Assembly: GCF_000002995.4 (NCBI RefSeq)
Contig: NW_025062479.1
Location: 6,627,221-6,691,220 of the forward strand
DNA length: 64,000 nucleotides
From: Brugia malayi
Lineage: Eukaryota > Nematoda > Chromadorea > Rhabditida > Onchocercidae
Direction of reading: 5' to 3'
The notes under the pieces were generated by a model. That model was not told the origin of the DNA and did no database searches. It saw only the letters and a list, made by a program, of their open reading frames with translations. Positions 51,029 through 64,000 of the stretch are shown here, piece after piece. Both the position numbers and the translations under genes were made by a program. Numbering within the stretch: the first letter of the stretch is position 1; every line of letters starts with the position of its first letter.

Positions 51029-54000
51029 GTGCTGCGTTTATGATCTGGCTTTTAAACCAGATGGATCGGAATTACTCGTTGCAGCTGATATGAAAGTTTT
51101 GATTTATGACGGTTCTGATGGAACATTGTTGCAGTCCTTGAAAGGTTCAGTTCCTTTTGAAATTTAGTCCAATTAAAGCAAAACTACTACAAAATGAAGG
51201 CTTTGCTTTGTCTACAGGCCATAAAGATCTCGTGTATGCTGTTGCATTTTCATATAACGGCGAAAATTTTGCATCCGGTTCTGCTGATCGTTCCGTTATT
51301 ATATGGACAGAGCAGCATGAAGGAACGCTTAAATATATGTATCTTTTTCTTTTCAAAAATCCATTTATAGCTTAATATTCATTTATTTACTTTATATTCG
51401 TTGTAGATAAAGTAAAAGCGTAACTCAACTGAACACAATGAAGTGATGTATAAGATTTGTTTCTCTTATTACATTGAAATGGTAATTAACTCCAATTATG
51501 CATCACTTATGCAGTTAAATAGTTGTATTGTATTTAAATGACAGCCCAGTTTTTAAATATTGAAGAATTTAAATTCTTCGTGTTTCAAAACTTTTAGTTT
51601 CTTATACAGCATTTCAGTACAGCGACATAACCTCAGCGACAGAAATGTTTTCGTTGATAATTTATAATGCAGATATAGATAACAGGAATTTGAAATGTGA
51701 ATTTGAAGACCTTTCATTCTTATCAAATAAGTCATTTTTAGACACAACGAAGCAATACAATGTCTTGCTTTTAGTCCAGCAACATGCTTTTTGCTTAGCT
51801 GTGCCATCAGTGATTTTGGTAATCCCTTGAATTTAACCGTTGTTTAATATGATGAATGACCGCTTATTCTTAATTGTTGCGCAACTGTAAAAAACTAATA
51901 TGACAGTGATAAATACAGCCACTTTATATTCTTTCCAAATGAAATTTGGACTGAGCAGAAGCTTCAGAAATTGGATTTAGAAAGCTTTATGCTTGCATAC
52001 ATATACAAAGACTTTGTCCTTAATTAGTTCGTGAGTTCAACTAAAGAAGTATCTCCAGGAATATGGACTCAACTGGAAAAAAGTGTTAGTAAACAACGAA
52101 CATCAAGTAGGTGTCTTTGCTGCGCATGGAGCTGCGATGGTCAACTTTATGCCATTGGAATGTTCGACGGCACTGTATCTCTACGTTCCGCTGCGGTTCA
52201 TTGCACTTTCATTCTTTCCTTTTTCGATTCTGGCGGACATGAAAATAAGGCTGTTTGTTCTCTAATTCGAATTTCTCCTGAGCTTCCCCTCTTATGCATT
52301 TGTGCCCAAAGCACAGAAGGTTTAATAGTACACAGTATTAATTGCACGCGAAGTTGGTAGGAAGAAACACAAAAATTCATTCTATGACAAAAGTTTAAAG
52401 TAGCACAGCAAAATATTTTTTCTTATTCTGTTTTAAGATTTTATCCTTCAGAATAATGCAGAAATAAAAAAGATTGAACGATCCTCTGGTGAACCTGTTT
52501 GGGCGATTGCTTTTGGAGCAGCTCGAAGCACTGTGTAAGTTTTTTTAAAACTTTTTTTCTTTGCATATCTTCTTTAAAAATAGCTCAAAAAATAAAAAGC
52601 TATAGGGATGTTGTGCTATAAAAGAAGACTGTATTATAGAGATGTTTTATGGCAACGTGATTCCAATATTCAGAGAAGGTGAGTTGTTTGTTTTTCCTTC
52701 CTTTTTTACCTTATTGTCGCCAGAAAATCAATAGAAATATGGTTTTTGAAAACTTTTCTTTTTAAATACACTTAAGATAATTGTTTACTCCCGAAAAGGA
52801 ATTTACAAACATAAAATGTTGCTATTATTTTCAGTACTTTTGGCGAGCTCTTAGTATTGGTAGATTGGGGGCAAAGAGCTGGATTTTACGATTTAGAAGG
52901 GAACCAGGTTGGAAATACTGTCAGCGCGAACTGTTTTGTACTTTTTTGATGATGATTCCGTTTTTCGTATGCTACCATTGTATTTTTCAAAGCCTTGTTT
53001 TAAAACTGAAATCCAAATTCAAAAAAAAAAATGCTGTTAAATGGTTGTAGCTTATCCGAGAAGACAAAAAACTTGGTTATGACCCGACTGCAGTAGAATT
53101 TTTTAACTATGGTCAATTCCTAATAATTTGCGGCTCTAATCGTCAGGTCATCCTTTACAGTCGTGAAGGTTTGTACAAAGCTGTGTGCAATTCCATTAAA
53201 CTTTAATGACCATTACATTTTACGTTGAAAAATGATATAAATATTTATTTTTGATTTTCGCACTAGTGTAATTTTTACTATTGTCATGCATAAAATCAGT
53301 AACTGCTGTAGGAACAACGTTGGGTACAGTTGCACAGATGGATACATGGGTGTGGACCGTAAAAGCTAGACCGAATACAAACGCAATTGTTGGTTAGTCC
53401 TAATCATTTCATATATATGATGAAGCAGGATATCGATTGTAATACAAAAGTGGCTACTTGCAGTTGGTTGCGTGGACGGCACTTTGGCATGCTACCAGTT
53501 GATGTTTAGCACAGTTCACGGATTGCATAAAGTGAGTTACCTATGATATTTACTTTGAGCACTCTATGATCATTCGATTAAAAATTTCACTATGCCATAT
53601 TGTTGCTGCCTGTATGCACTGATAATCATAGATGTTTTAGGAGCGATATGCTTATCGCGAAAATATGACCGAAGTAGTTGTGCAACATCTTGCAAATCAA
53701 ACATCCGTCAGAATTTACTGTAATGACTTAATTCGCAAAATCGCTGTATACTATAATCGACTAGCAGTAGGTTTTAATTTTTATGTCAAAGGTATCAGAA
53801 ATATGATCATTTCTTTCTTATAAGCTTTTAATAGATAAGGGGTAAGGAAAGGTTCAACTACACCAATTGAAAAAATGACATTTTTGGACCAGTATTTTAC
53901 CAAATATATACCGATAAAAGTTAGTTTTAGGTGCAGCTCACCGATCGTGTTGAAATATATCGCCTTATCGCAGAACGTGATGATGGGCAATTGGAATATA

Positions 54001-57000
54001 GATTGGTTGAGGAAATAAACCGTGCTTTCGAATGTTCATTGCTTGTAAGTGTCATGAAATCCTTTTGTGTCACAGTGAAGTTTGAGAGATTAAATTTTTC
54101 TATGAAATATAACTTGTCCACTTGTATTTTATGCCAGTTTGCAAAGATAAATTTCTTACATATAGGTGATTTGCGCGCATCATATAATAGTTTGCCAGGA
54201 ACGACGCTTGCAGTGTTACGATCATAGAGGACTTAAACAACGAGAATGGCTTCTTGAATCATTAATACGTTATATAAAGGTCATTGGTGGACCACCGGGA
54301 CGTGAAGCCATATTAGTCGGACTGAGGAATGGAACCGTAAATTTTTGTTAAACAAAATCATCTTTGCGAGTTTTATCGAATAAATTGCAAAAATTTGCCA
54401 CATTTGTCTAAATTGTTTAGAAATTCTTTTATCTTCTAAAAAATGAAAGGTTTAGGTATGTAAAATTTTTGTGGATAATCCGTTCATAACAGAAATACTA
54501 CGTTTAAAAAGTGCTGTCAGATGTCTTGATATCAGTCATTTGAGGTATGTATCTTCTTAATTACAGCAATGCTAGTTTTTTAGTTATTCAATGTCCTGTC
54601 ATATTTTTTGGGTTTTTTTTTTTTTTTTCTTTGAAAGCATTCAAGATGAAGAACTCTCCTTGCAATGATGCAGCTTGTAATTTTTAGGGGGAAACTTGCA
54701 ATCGTCGACGAAACCGGAATTTGTACGACTTTTGATATCAAAACTAAACAGCTTCTATTCCAGGTTTGGTGTAAAAGTTTTTAGCAATTGGATTTTATCA
54801 TTCGCACCATGAGAAATTGGTGAGTTTTTATAGGAGCCATCATGTAACAGTGTTGCCTGGAATGCCGATCAAGAGAATCTTTTATGTTACGCTGGTGGTG
54901 GCGCACTGTGTATTAAAGCTGACAGTTTCTCTTCGCATCAACAGAGAATGCAAGTATGATCTTCAGAAAAAGAAAAAAAAAGAAGAAAAATTCAGTTCCT
55001 TAGTTGCACCGTTTATTGTTAAAGGATTTGCTCAGTCATTGCTCTTTTTTTTATCTTTTATCCGTAGAAAATATTTGATTGAAGACAACGAATTTTTTAG
55101 GGCTTTGTTGTTGGATTCTCGGGAAAGCGTGTCTTTTGCTTGCATATGTTTACCATGATTGCAGTAGAAGTGCCTTTGTCTAATCAGTTATATCAATATC
55201 TCGAACAGAAAATGTACAAGTAAGGCTTTCCTCTAAAGTTTGTGTTTACTTATCAGAGATAATTTTGTTGTTTTTATTACTTCTATAGAGAAGCATTCGA
55301 TTTGGCATCATTGGGTGTAACGGAAAGTGACTGGGAGGTTCTTGGTCATGATGCTTTACATAACTTCCAATTTGATATCGCTCAAAAAGCTTTCCACAGG
55401 ATTAAAGATGCACGTTATCTTCAACTGATCTGGGAAATCAAGGTATGGAATCAAAATTTCTAATCTGTCCATTTATTCTGGCATACGAAATTATGTTTCA
55501 TATTTTGATTTGCAAAATAATTGCTTTGATTGGGTTGGATTTCAGAACATGATTAAAAAAGAGACGAAAAAAGAACTGATGCTGGGATATATAAAGGCTT
55601 ATGAAGGCAGATATCGCGAAGCAGCGACATTGTTCAAAAAAAGCGGATGTGAACAAGAAACATTGGAAATGTTTACAGATTTGCGCATGTTTGATCAAGC
55701 TCAGGTTAAAACATAAATCGATGTCTCGGGGTCTACATAGTTTAACTTTCTTTTTCGTTTTCTGAGATATTTTAATGAATATGAGGCAGCTGTGGCTTTT
55801 TAATATATTTATTTCACTTAGTTTCATTATCTCACTTTTCGATGTATACGAGAAGTTATATCCTTTTTTCTACACTAGAATATTTCAATCTAGGAATTGT
55901 TATCCTCTGCCTCTGGAGAAACTCAAAAAGCTCTATTACGAAAGCGTGCTGATTGGGCACAGAATTCCAATGAACCCATAATCGCAGCCGAAATGTTTAT
56001 GGCTTCAGGTGATTATGAGAGAGCTGTTAATCTTATGATCAAAAACGATTGGATTGACATGTAAGCCTTTTATTCGTATATTTGAGAGATGAAAATTTAT
56101 TAAATTATTTTTTTTTTTCTTGTTCTTCTACATAATTTGTATTCAGAATATAAGCAAGTGTTTCTTAGGTTGATCAATCTTGCGCATCGTATTGACCGGA
56201 GCAATGTTGATGTATTACGAATAATTGGAAATTATTTGGCAAAAAAAGAAGAATACACTCTTGCTTCCCAGTTATTCCAATCAATCAATGATATCCATGC
56301 CTTAATAAACATGTACGTCGATGCGGAGCTATGGAATGACGTGAGTTTTTATTTGAGATCTATAAATCGTTTAAATGGCTAATTTTCTAGTCCTATATCA
56401 TTTCTTTCAATTTCATATCTTAGAAAAACACGATCTCAAAAATGAGTCCAATTTTCAGGCATTTTTAGTAGCATCAAAGTTCCAGAAATATAATGAAGAA
56501 GTGTATCTTCCTTACGCACGTTGGTTAGCTGAAAATGATCGTTTTGACGAGGCTCAAAAAGGTCTGTACGTGAAGGTTTTGTAATGTTATTATTTATTAT
56601 TGAACTTATTCTTCTCATCTGCATAGAAAGTAATATGAGCATGTTTTCCAGCTTATCACATGGCTGGGCATGATATGGAAGCATTGCAAGTTTTGGAGCA
56701 ACTAGTGGGGAATGCTATTAGGGAGAATCGTTTTATTGATGCTGGATATTATAATTGGATGTTAAGCATGCAATATTTGGAACGATACAGTGAAAATCCT
56801 GAATTAAATGAAAAATTTCTGGATTATAGTAATAGAGCGAATTGCTACTATGCTTTCGATATCATTCATAAATATCTGGTAGTAATTATTAGCATGAATT
56901 TATAATTATCAAGTTATTGAGTTTGAGCTGTTGTTTAATCTTTGCCTCTATTGGTATAGTTCTTCCAGGAATAAGTATTTCTTTTTAATTATTTTAGGAC

Positions 57001-59294
57001 TCAAAAACATTCTAAAAATTGAGTTAGTAATCTTGAATCGTAACATTTTATATTAACAGTGATTTTCTGACTTTAGTCTCTCAATGGATTTAATTAAAAA
57101 TATTGTTTTCTTTATTAGAATCTTTGTGAATCTGTTTTTTGTCATTTGTGCTCATAAGGAAATATTTTATAGGCTGAACCTTTTACGAGCTGCCCAGCCG
57201 ATGCTCTAATTAATGCTGCTCGTTATCTGGCTTTTCAAAAGGAAATTTACAAGATATCACGAGTGTAAATTTCTTTGCTAATTTGTTTTGAGAGTAAAAC
57301 TGGTAGGAATGTTTTTTTTTTTTTTTTTTTAAGACTTAGGCGTAGTGTGTGATCAGCTGTGACGATTTTTTGCTGCTATCTTAGCGAAACTTATGTTGTG
57401 TGTGTGTGTATGTGTATCACAGTTTTCCAGCTGTACTGTTCTTCAAAATTGTTGAACAGCTGTTTTTAAGTTATGGTCGAACCGATGTTGCTCCACAGGT
57501 AGTTTTATTTTCTATTTCTTTATTGGAAATGTATTATGAAAAAGCTTCGAAAAATAATTCTGTGTGCTATAATCCGTATACTTATGAAATCAAAAATAAT
57601 AGAACTTCTACACCACATTGCAATTAGAAAATTATATATGCAATAGCAGTAATATTTAAATGACGCAATAAACATCGGAATAAAACAATACTTCCAGGAA
57701 CATACTATACACTTTAATGAAGCAAAGTCAAGCACTGGGTGCTTACAAATTAGCACGATATGCTTTAGAACAGCTCAGCTATTTAAAAACTCCACGTCGT
57801 TTTGAAAAGCTTATTGAAACAGACGCTTTAATAATTAGATCAAAACCCTTTACGGATGCAGAAGAATTGCTGCCAATGTGCTATAGGTGGGTGCTGAAAA
57901 AGTTCAATAGCATAGCAACTCTCAAGTGTACAACTAAACAAGTTTTAAAGTGTAGTTGCAAAAATACTTATGTAATATCAACCAAATTTCTTTTAGATGT
58001 GGTATCTCTAATCCTCTCGTTGGCACAAACGAATGCATACATTGCAAAACTCCGTTTATTTTATCGTTTGTGTCATTTGGTAGATATTTGAGAATAATCC
58101 GCTATACTCCTAAGCATTGGCGTAATTTGAGGAAAAGTGAAAAGAGTTTGAGGCCTTTAAGATTTTGCTTCACATCTCATGTTATATTAACTCTTCAAGC
58201 AGTAGAAAGTTTTCCTTACATCTTCTATGCAGGAAGAAATTTTACGATAGAAATGGAACTCTACAAGTTTAGCGAAATTCCAAAGTATATAAGTAACTCA
58301 TCTTTTGTCGCATTCTGCAAAGTCATTAACTATATCCACCAATTTTTATTGACAATATTTATTAAAAATAATTTTTGCAGAGGTTTTACCCCTTGTGGAA
58401 TTTTTTATCAGCGATGATATAAATTTAAAAGAAGCTCGACAGCTGATTAGTGTTGAACCTCCTCTTGGTCAAAATAAAAATCCATTGCAGGAACAGGTTG
58501 GTTCAGAAAAAAAAAATCTTTCACTAATTTGAACATGCATCGATTGAAATAAATGATAAAGTGGTTGGTATCGTGAATCACTTGGGAGGCTTATGTTCGG
58601 TCTTGTCCAACTTTTTGCACAGTCAGCTAGGGCTTAGCTTTTCGAGTTCGCGGGTAGTTTCAATATTTGCGTTTTATCTCGATGTAACTTTTTTCACTAC
58701 CAGCTGAAATAAAAATATGTGCAGATGAACCTAAAAACTGGCAAAGTTGTGGCAGATCGTGAAACTTTGCTCAAATTGGAAAAGCAACAGGTTATAATTG
58801 CTGAATGGCCGGCACCATTTGTTACTCGTTTTTATTACAATATAATACCAGAAATTTCAATAACTCAGTGCACTTCTTGTTACCGTGTTTGTTCTTTTAT
58901 TCATCTATCTATCTATATATATATATAAATTTTTTCTCATTGGTTCCTAACCTTTCTATCTTTATTATACATATGCTTGTCAACAGAAATTATCTCCAAA
59001 ATGTTACCACTTACATTTGATCTAAAATTACCGCATATAGCAAATAAAGGAAATTGATACTTTCGCAAACAACAAACATCGAAAGTTAGTTGAACATCCT
59101 TAAACATCATTTTTAGGGATAAACAAATATTTTTCCATATTGGGATTATGATAGCTTTAGGTTCTTTTTTCCAGATGTTTCATGCGGACGACTTCGAAAT
59201 GGCATACCTGAAAACTGGTGCGTGCCCATTCTGTCATGTGGTTCCACACAAGAGAACAAATTATAACTTTATTGACGACAATAATGTGGAATAA
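51029..59294 (+). CDS. daf-10: Intraflagellar transport protein 122 (IFT-A subunit)
   Basis: More than 20 exons align in order with IFT122. The first one seen (51029) reads [20 protein letters not shown]; its beginning lacks an in-frame start, so one or more 5' exons are missing. WD repeats follow ([59 protein letters not shown]), then [20 protein letters not shown], then a TPR-like helical region ([58 protein letters not shown]), and two C-terminal CxxC pairs ([23 protein letters not shown]...CPFC). The stop is TAA at 59292-59294. IFT122 is part of the IFT-A complex for retrograde transport and membrane-protein entry into cilia; in nematodes it is needed for ciliated sensory neurons. Exons checked for phase include 51742-51818, 57700-57885 and 59175-59294. 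No break seen. Confidence 0.95.
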
Positions 59295-62200
59295 ACCTAC
59301 TTCACATGGTCATGAAAGATGGTATTGCTCAGAGAATATATGAATCAAAGAGTTTTTCTTATCAAACAAATTTTATTTAAGACACATATCTGCAATATTG
59401 TGTTTTTAAGGATGGTAATTACAGCAAATTAAATGATCGCTAAACAAAGTCTTTAACACCAAGAAATAAGTTGTGGGTATAGCACATATTACTTCATTCA
59501 CCACGCTGTAAAATTTTCCATTTAGAACTGGAGCTGTACAGGAATAGTATATGGATAAACCACCATTACTAGTTGGTGGTCAAAAAAATTAAGTAGTAAA
59601 TGGTTAAGAATCGTAATAGAAACAAATTCTCAATGTTAAGACCGGAATTTCCCATATAATACATCATGCTCCGAAAACCCTTAAATAAGCCGTGAATTCG
59701 GATTTTAACAATGCGAGTATCTGTTCATTCATTGCCCATTTCTTCGTTCTTCATGATTATATTAACCAATAACATTATGAAAGATGCCCAAATTCAGCGG
59801 TTAATGTCAGTCATCAGATCAATTTAAACTTATAAAACTAACTGAATTTCATAGAATATACCTTCAGGCTGGTAATGGTTTCCACGTTCAGTTTTTGTAT
59901 GTCTAGTTGAAAGAATAAAATAGACAATGGCTAGTTCACTTGATTTATATTTTTTCAAAACTGTTCATTTCTCCATTTTATATTTAAGCAGATTTCTTAC
60001 AAAATGTTTCTGTTCCCACCAAAGATCTGCTCACAGAAGTATCTTTTCCAATTTAACAACATACAGTAAGAAATAATTTATTATGGAATTAACATTTTCA
60101 ACCTCTCAAGTACATCAACGCCTTGTGTATATATGCTTATACTCTTTCAGAAGTTTTATTTTACATTGTACATTCCAAATTACAACCAGAACAAAAAGAT
60201 GACAGACTGAGGGCACAATAATATGTTCTAGTGCAGTTCATACTGCATAACAAAAATCCATATCTATCAGGAATATTGTTTGCATCTCAAGTTCGTCGTC
60301 TGATTCAATAAAATATTTGTAGTTTAGAAGTTCTCTTGATCTGGCCGTTAGTCGTTTAGACCGCCCGACTTTACAATGCAATCTAGTGAATAACAAATTC
60401 AATTTAAATTCGTTTATTTAATTCTCAAAAGTGGATGAACCTGCCATCGAAACTTGCACTTATAAACTGTGATCTGTGGTCATATTTGGCTTCTTTCTAC
60501 CTTAGAGATTGTTAACAAGTGAGGGAGAGAAAAATGAAAGCTTTATTAGGAAATGCTTCCCCAAAGATTTTTGAGTCTTGCTTGGCATTTTTGTCTTCAA
60601 AAAAAAGAAACATTATCAGTGTTATCAAATCGACTTGAGCACATGGTGTCACAGTTATCTTATCTAAGTGAAGTCATTAGCAATCATTAAAGATAAGTCG
60701 TAGTTTCCATCCGGCAATCCAAACTGTTAAATTCTACGGAACATTATTTCGGGAATTTGAATACCATACCAAAAAAAAAAAACACTTTTACTTTGTGTGA
60801 TGTTCGTGTATACTGCAATTATCCGGTTTATTTTTCAACTTTTCGCTCATTTTCCTTACCTCCTATCGGCTTTAGTGCGTTTTTTGAAACAGAATACCTA
60901 TATTTGCTACAGTCCAATTCTTTTTTTACTATTCAATATAATCCCTTCTGCTCAGAGTTCTTACAGTTCTTTTCTTTTATTTTTTCGTTTTCAGCAGAAT
61001 TGTTCTAGGTGCGAATTCTTCGGCTGGATTTCCCAATGAATACATTTTTCTGCAGTAGTTACTAGCCGCTTTATATTGATTTCTGAGCATTAGTCCGACG
61101 GTTCAGTACAGTTCGCAATTCATAGAGACTTTTCGTGGAATCACTCAATGTATTGACCATTCAGTATTTTATTTTCCTCTTTGTTGATCTTACACAGCCA
61201 TCGTCAGAAGTCTATACAGTTATAATGTTTGGAAAGGCGTTCAGCAGGTATCATTTTTTTGCAACAAGGATGGTTTTCTATTTCCTTTATATTATACGCT
61301 AGAGCCATTTAAGTTAAGCGTTAATGACTGAAGAATTTAAATCAGCGGTGGCAAATGCTTTACTAAATATCCATATTCATCACAAAGGAAATTACTTTTT
61401 AACGGAGGTGATCACAGACTTCACTATACTAACGTATTTTCCGTGGTATATCATATTCAGGTTTTATTTCTAAGAAGTATCAAACCGTTGTAACTTAGTG
61501 ACGCTGATCTTGTTCATATCGAACTTTTCATGTTTTGTCAGTTGAATTTAGCAGTACTTTTTCGAAGTCTTGTGAACATGAACGACTTGTTTATCTTATA
61601 AAAAAACGATTCAGGGTGATTTTTCTAGAGATGAATCTATGCGGAAATGTATAGAATTCTTTTGTTATGTCGTATATGTCGTTTGTTATGTCATTAGTAA
61701 CATTCATTACTAAAACTGTTTCGAAATGGTTTCAGGATTACTCTTCCGGAACATATAAGAGGTTATTCATGACATTTGGTTCACAATTATCTGCTCCAAA
61801 AAACATAAGTTGTGGAAATTTAGTGTTAATTTCAAACTGTTTTCACTTCTTTATTTACTCTTGGAACATCAGCATTTTTTTTATTTTGAATATAGGTAAA
61901 GCATATTTTGAATATATATCTAAAGGTCGAGTATCTTTCAACTCTTGAAGAGTCGACTTTTTTTCTTTAGTGCGAAATCTGTTATTTGTTCGCTTAAAAT
62001 TAGCGACATTTGTTTCAACCTTTGAAATTTTGTTAAATTAAAATACAAAGCAAGGCAGAATTACTGAATTTTCAATAAGTCCCCAAGTTCTCAATAACTC
62101 AGCAGCGCTAGTTGATAGATGATCAGTATTACATTAAATCTTTGGTACTGGCGCTATAGGAAATGATTTGCAGTCTGCATCCATCCATTTGTTCACCTGT

Positions 62201-63797
62201 TGCTGTGTCATTATGATAATGGTCACTTGTTTATGATTTATTTGATTCATTGGTATCAGCAGAACTCCCTGACATTTTGGTAACTATTACATCGTAACCC
62301 TAAACGAATCAATTATCAGTGTTTTGGTTTGGTTAGCAGTCTTTATCTGTTAGCATGAATCGGTGGAAGTGGGAAGGGAACTTTACAGGAAACACAGTTA
62401 ACAAAGATGGGATGAAACAAAGGGTTTGTCTACGTTCTTTCGATGGAAGTCGGAGAGAATGCAACGTATGATAACTTGCACTTATTAGGAACTATGTTTA
62501 GCATCTTTGTCTGACCAACAGCACTTCTTACATAGGAGCCAGGTGGGAGTATTATATTATTATAAAACAACTTTATACAATTTCAGGTGATTAATACGTT
62601 TCCTCCTTGTTCAATCTAAAATCACATTTCTCTTTCCCATCAGTTGTTATTGAATGAAGTAATGAAATGTATTCCTCTTTAGATTCAAGATGGATAATAT
62701 GAGAAGATGAATTTATGTGCTTTTTCGGATCAGTTATTCAGCGATCAGTCAGAATTACTTGGGTTTACCATTCAGCAATACTCAGTATATCATTTCATAA
62801 GTCAACAACAAAATGATTTGTAAGCAGCTGTAATAAATATTTTGCGCAGTAAGAATGGTTTAACAATTTAGTGACACACTGTAGAAATAATCGATGTGTC
62901 TTATTTTTTATTACTCGGGTTTACCAAAAGACTGCATATGTAGAGAAGAGCTCTGAAGAAATTCATTTCAACTGTTTGTGCTCACAAACGAGGGAATGGT
63001 GTTGTCCAAAGTTTGTAGATGGCAATTATTAGTGTAGCAATTAATCGATAAGCACTGATGGGACAGAAGTTAGAAAGGGACTAATAGTATAGGAGAGATA
63101 TCATAGATGACATAGTAATGAATAATTGAGTGACCATGACCCGTCGATAGCCTTATAAATCGTCCATAGTTCATCTTAACTATACAGCATGCAGCATTGA
63201 TTTCCTTCCCATCAAACGCTTCTTGCAGTCTATTTCATATCAATTCAGCATCAAATCCTTTGTTCCATGCAACACATTGTACGATGATGTTTGTTTTGTT
63301 TAGCAAAAAAATATAGTTGATCAATATGGGAGGCTTCGAGACGCGAAGCGAAGAAGCATGTGAAAGGTTTGCAGGTATGCCTTACGTCCTTGTCGATGGG
63401 CAATGTGCTTTATTTCTGCCTTACAACAACGAGAAAATTGTCTTGAAGAATAGTCGAGTCAGGTATTTTCGAACTATGTTCGGCTTATTCCGCTACCAAA
63501 GCGCGTGCTCCTGTAGATGGCTAGATATTAGGCTACAGCTTCCCACTTCTCAGAAAGTGTGAGGAGAGAATGTTATCCATGGTTTATAACTCTGCTGTGC
63601 ATCTTTTTCCGACTTCTGTCTCACTCAGTGCCGTCTTCGGAGAACTGGTGCCTGAAATATTTCCTTTATCCATTTACAGATCTGCACTGTTGTTTATGAT
63701 TGGTTTTTTATGTAACTTGTGTGCATATCGTTGCATGTGAGGTGTCATCACCATGAAGAGGTACTTTTACAGATTTGAATTTTAGGTTCACTTCGAA
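59295..63797. other. Gene-poor region, no convincing gene
   Basis: About 4.5 kb of AT-rich DNA after the IFT122 stop. Open frames at 60757-61039, 61667-61948 and 63317-63562 have biased, low-information translations or no splice context. The last one (contains MGGFETRSEEACERFAGMPY) is the least bad but I do not recognise it. Confidence 0.5.
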
Positions 63798-64000
63798 ATG
63801 AAATTCGATGAATTGCTGTTCACTAACCTAGGTGAATTTGGTCGTTATCAAAAGATACAATTTATATTGGTATGCTTGCCAATCGTATTCGTTTCCATGC
63901 ATGCACTGTCATGGACATTCAGCGCTGCCTCTGTTCCGCATAGGTTTGTATTTTCTTTTGCTAAAAATTTTATGCTGTGAAAGCTGTCTCAAAAGTAAGC
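63798..64000 (+). CDS. SLC22/organic-cation-transporter-like protein, 5' end only
   Basis: Exon from ATG at 63798 to a GTTTGT donor after 63943, encoding MKFDELLFTNLGEFGRYQKI then a hydrophobic helix (QFILVCLPIVFVSMHALSW) and ASVPHR. The MxFDE...GEFGRYQK start followed at once by a first membrane helix is typical of organic cation/anion transporters of the major facilitator superfamily. An acceptor-like TTTTAG at 63780-63785 lies just upstream of the start, so the ATG may follow a trans-splice site. The rest of the gene is outside the window; substrate cannot be told. Confidence 0.7.

Noticed and set aside
51645..51830. Plus-strand open frame in the IFT122 region
   Set aside because: It begins inside an intron; only the part from 51742 is exon, and in a different frame ([12 protein letters not shown]).
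52199..52360. Continuation of the IFT122 open frame past 52195
   Set aside because: Splicing from 52195 to 52453 restores the family sequence (SLRSAA to [13 protein letters not shown]), so this stretch is intron read-through.
63317..63562. 81-codon plus-strand open frame before the transporter
   Set aside because: No recognisable family, and the second half reads like random translation; no link to the transporter exon.

Overview
This is a stretch of nuclear DNA from a nematode. It is AT-rich. Its genes are split into many short exons by introns with GT...AG borders, and acceptors are typically TTTTCAG or TTTTTAG. One gene is an unmistakable flp-1 FMRFamide-like neuropeptide precursor (repeated PNFLRFGK units), which is a nematode family. 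Several other genes match Caenorhabditis genes by family (rbc-1, let-92, daf-10, pik-1). A parasitic, perhaps spirurid/filarial, nematode would fit, but the species cannot be fixed from this sequence alone. I see no rRNA, tRNA, CRISPR array, prokaryotic operon or intact transposon.

Layout, left to right. 0.3-2.1 kb (+): exons of an unrecognised gene. 2.1-8.0 kb: gene-poor DNA with low-complexity repeats and one weak ORF. 8.08-8.46 kb (-): a two-exon gene for a small lysine-rich protein. 11.5-12.1 kb (-): a short RBM7-like RRM protein. 13.6-32.3 kb (-): one very large gene of more than 50 exons for the DmX-like/Rabconnectin-3 alpha protein (rbc-1). 34.96-38.2 kb (+): PP2A catalytic subunit with a probable extra 5' exon and a decayed copy of part of its last exon inside intron 5. 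39.6-40.9 kb (+): MOB1-like kinase activator. 41.5-43.9 kb (-): ATMIN/ASCIZ-like zinc-finger protein with C-terminal TQT motifs. 44.2-47.2 kb (-): IRAK/Pelle kinase with death domain (pik-1 type). 48.56-49.93 kb (-): flp-1. 51.0-59.3 kb (+): IFT122/DAF-10, an IFT-A subunit. 59.3-63.8 kb: no convincing gene. 63.8 kb to the end (+): first visible exon of an SLC22/organic-cation-transporter-like protein, cut by the window edge.

Functional threads. PP2A catalytic subunit and MOB1 lie in tandem on the same strand; both families act around Hippo/NDR kinase signalling. flp-1 and the IFT122 gene are transcribed divergently from a region of about 1.1 kb. rbc-1 belongs to the complex that assembles V-ATPase. 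Gene identities rest on reading translated exons against remembered family sequences; exon borders were placed by GT/AG and phase. Borders are exact for flp-1, pik-1, PP2A, MOB1 and the RBM7-like gene, and approximate for the middle of rbc-1 and of the ATMIN-like gene.
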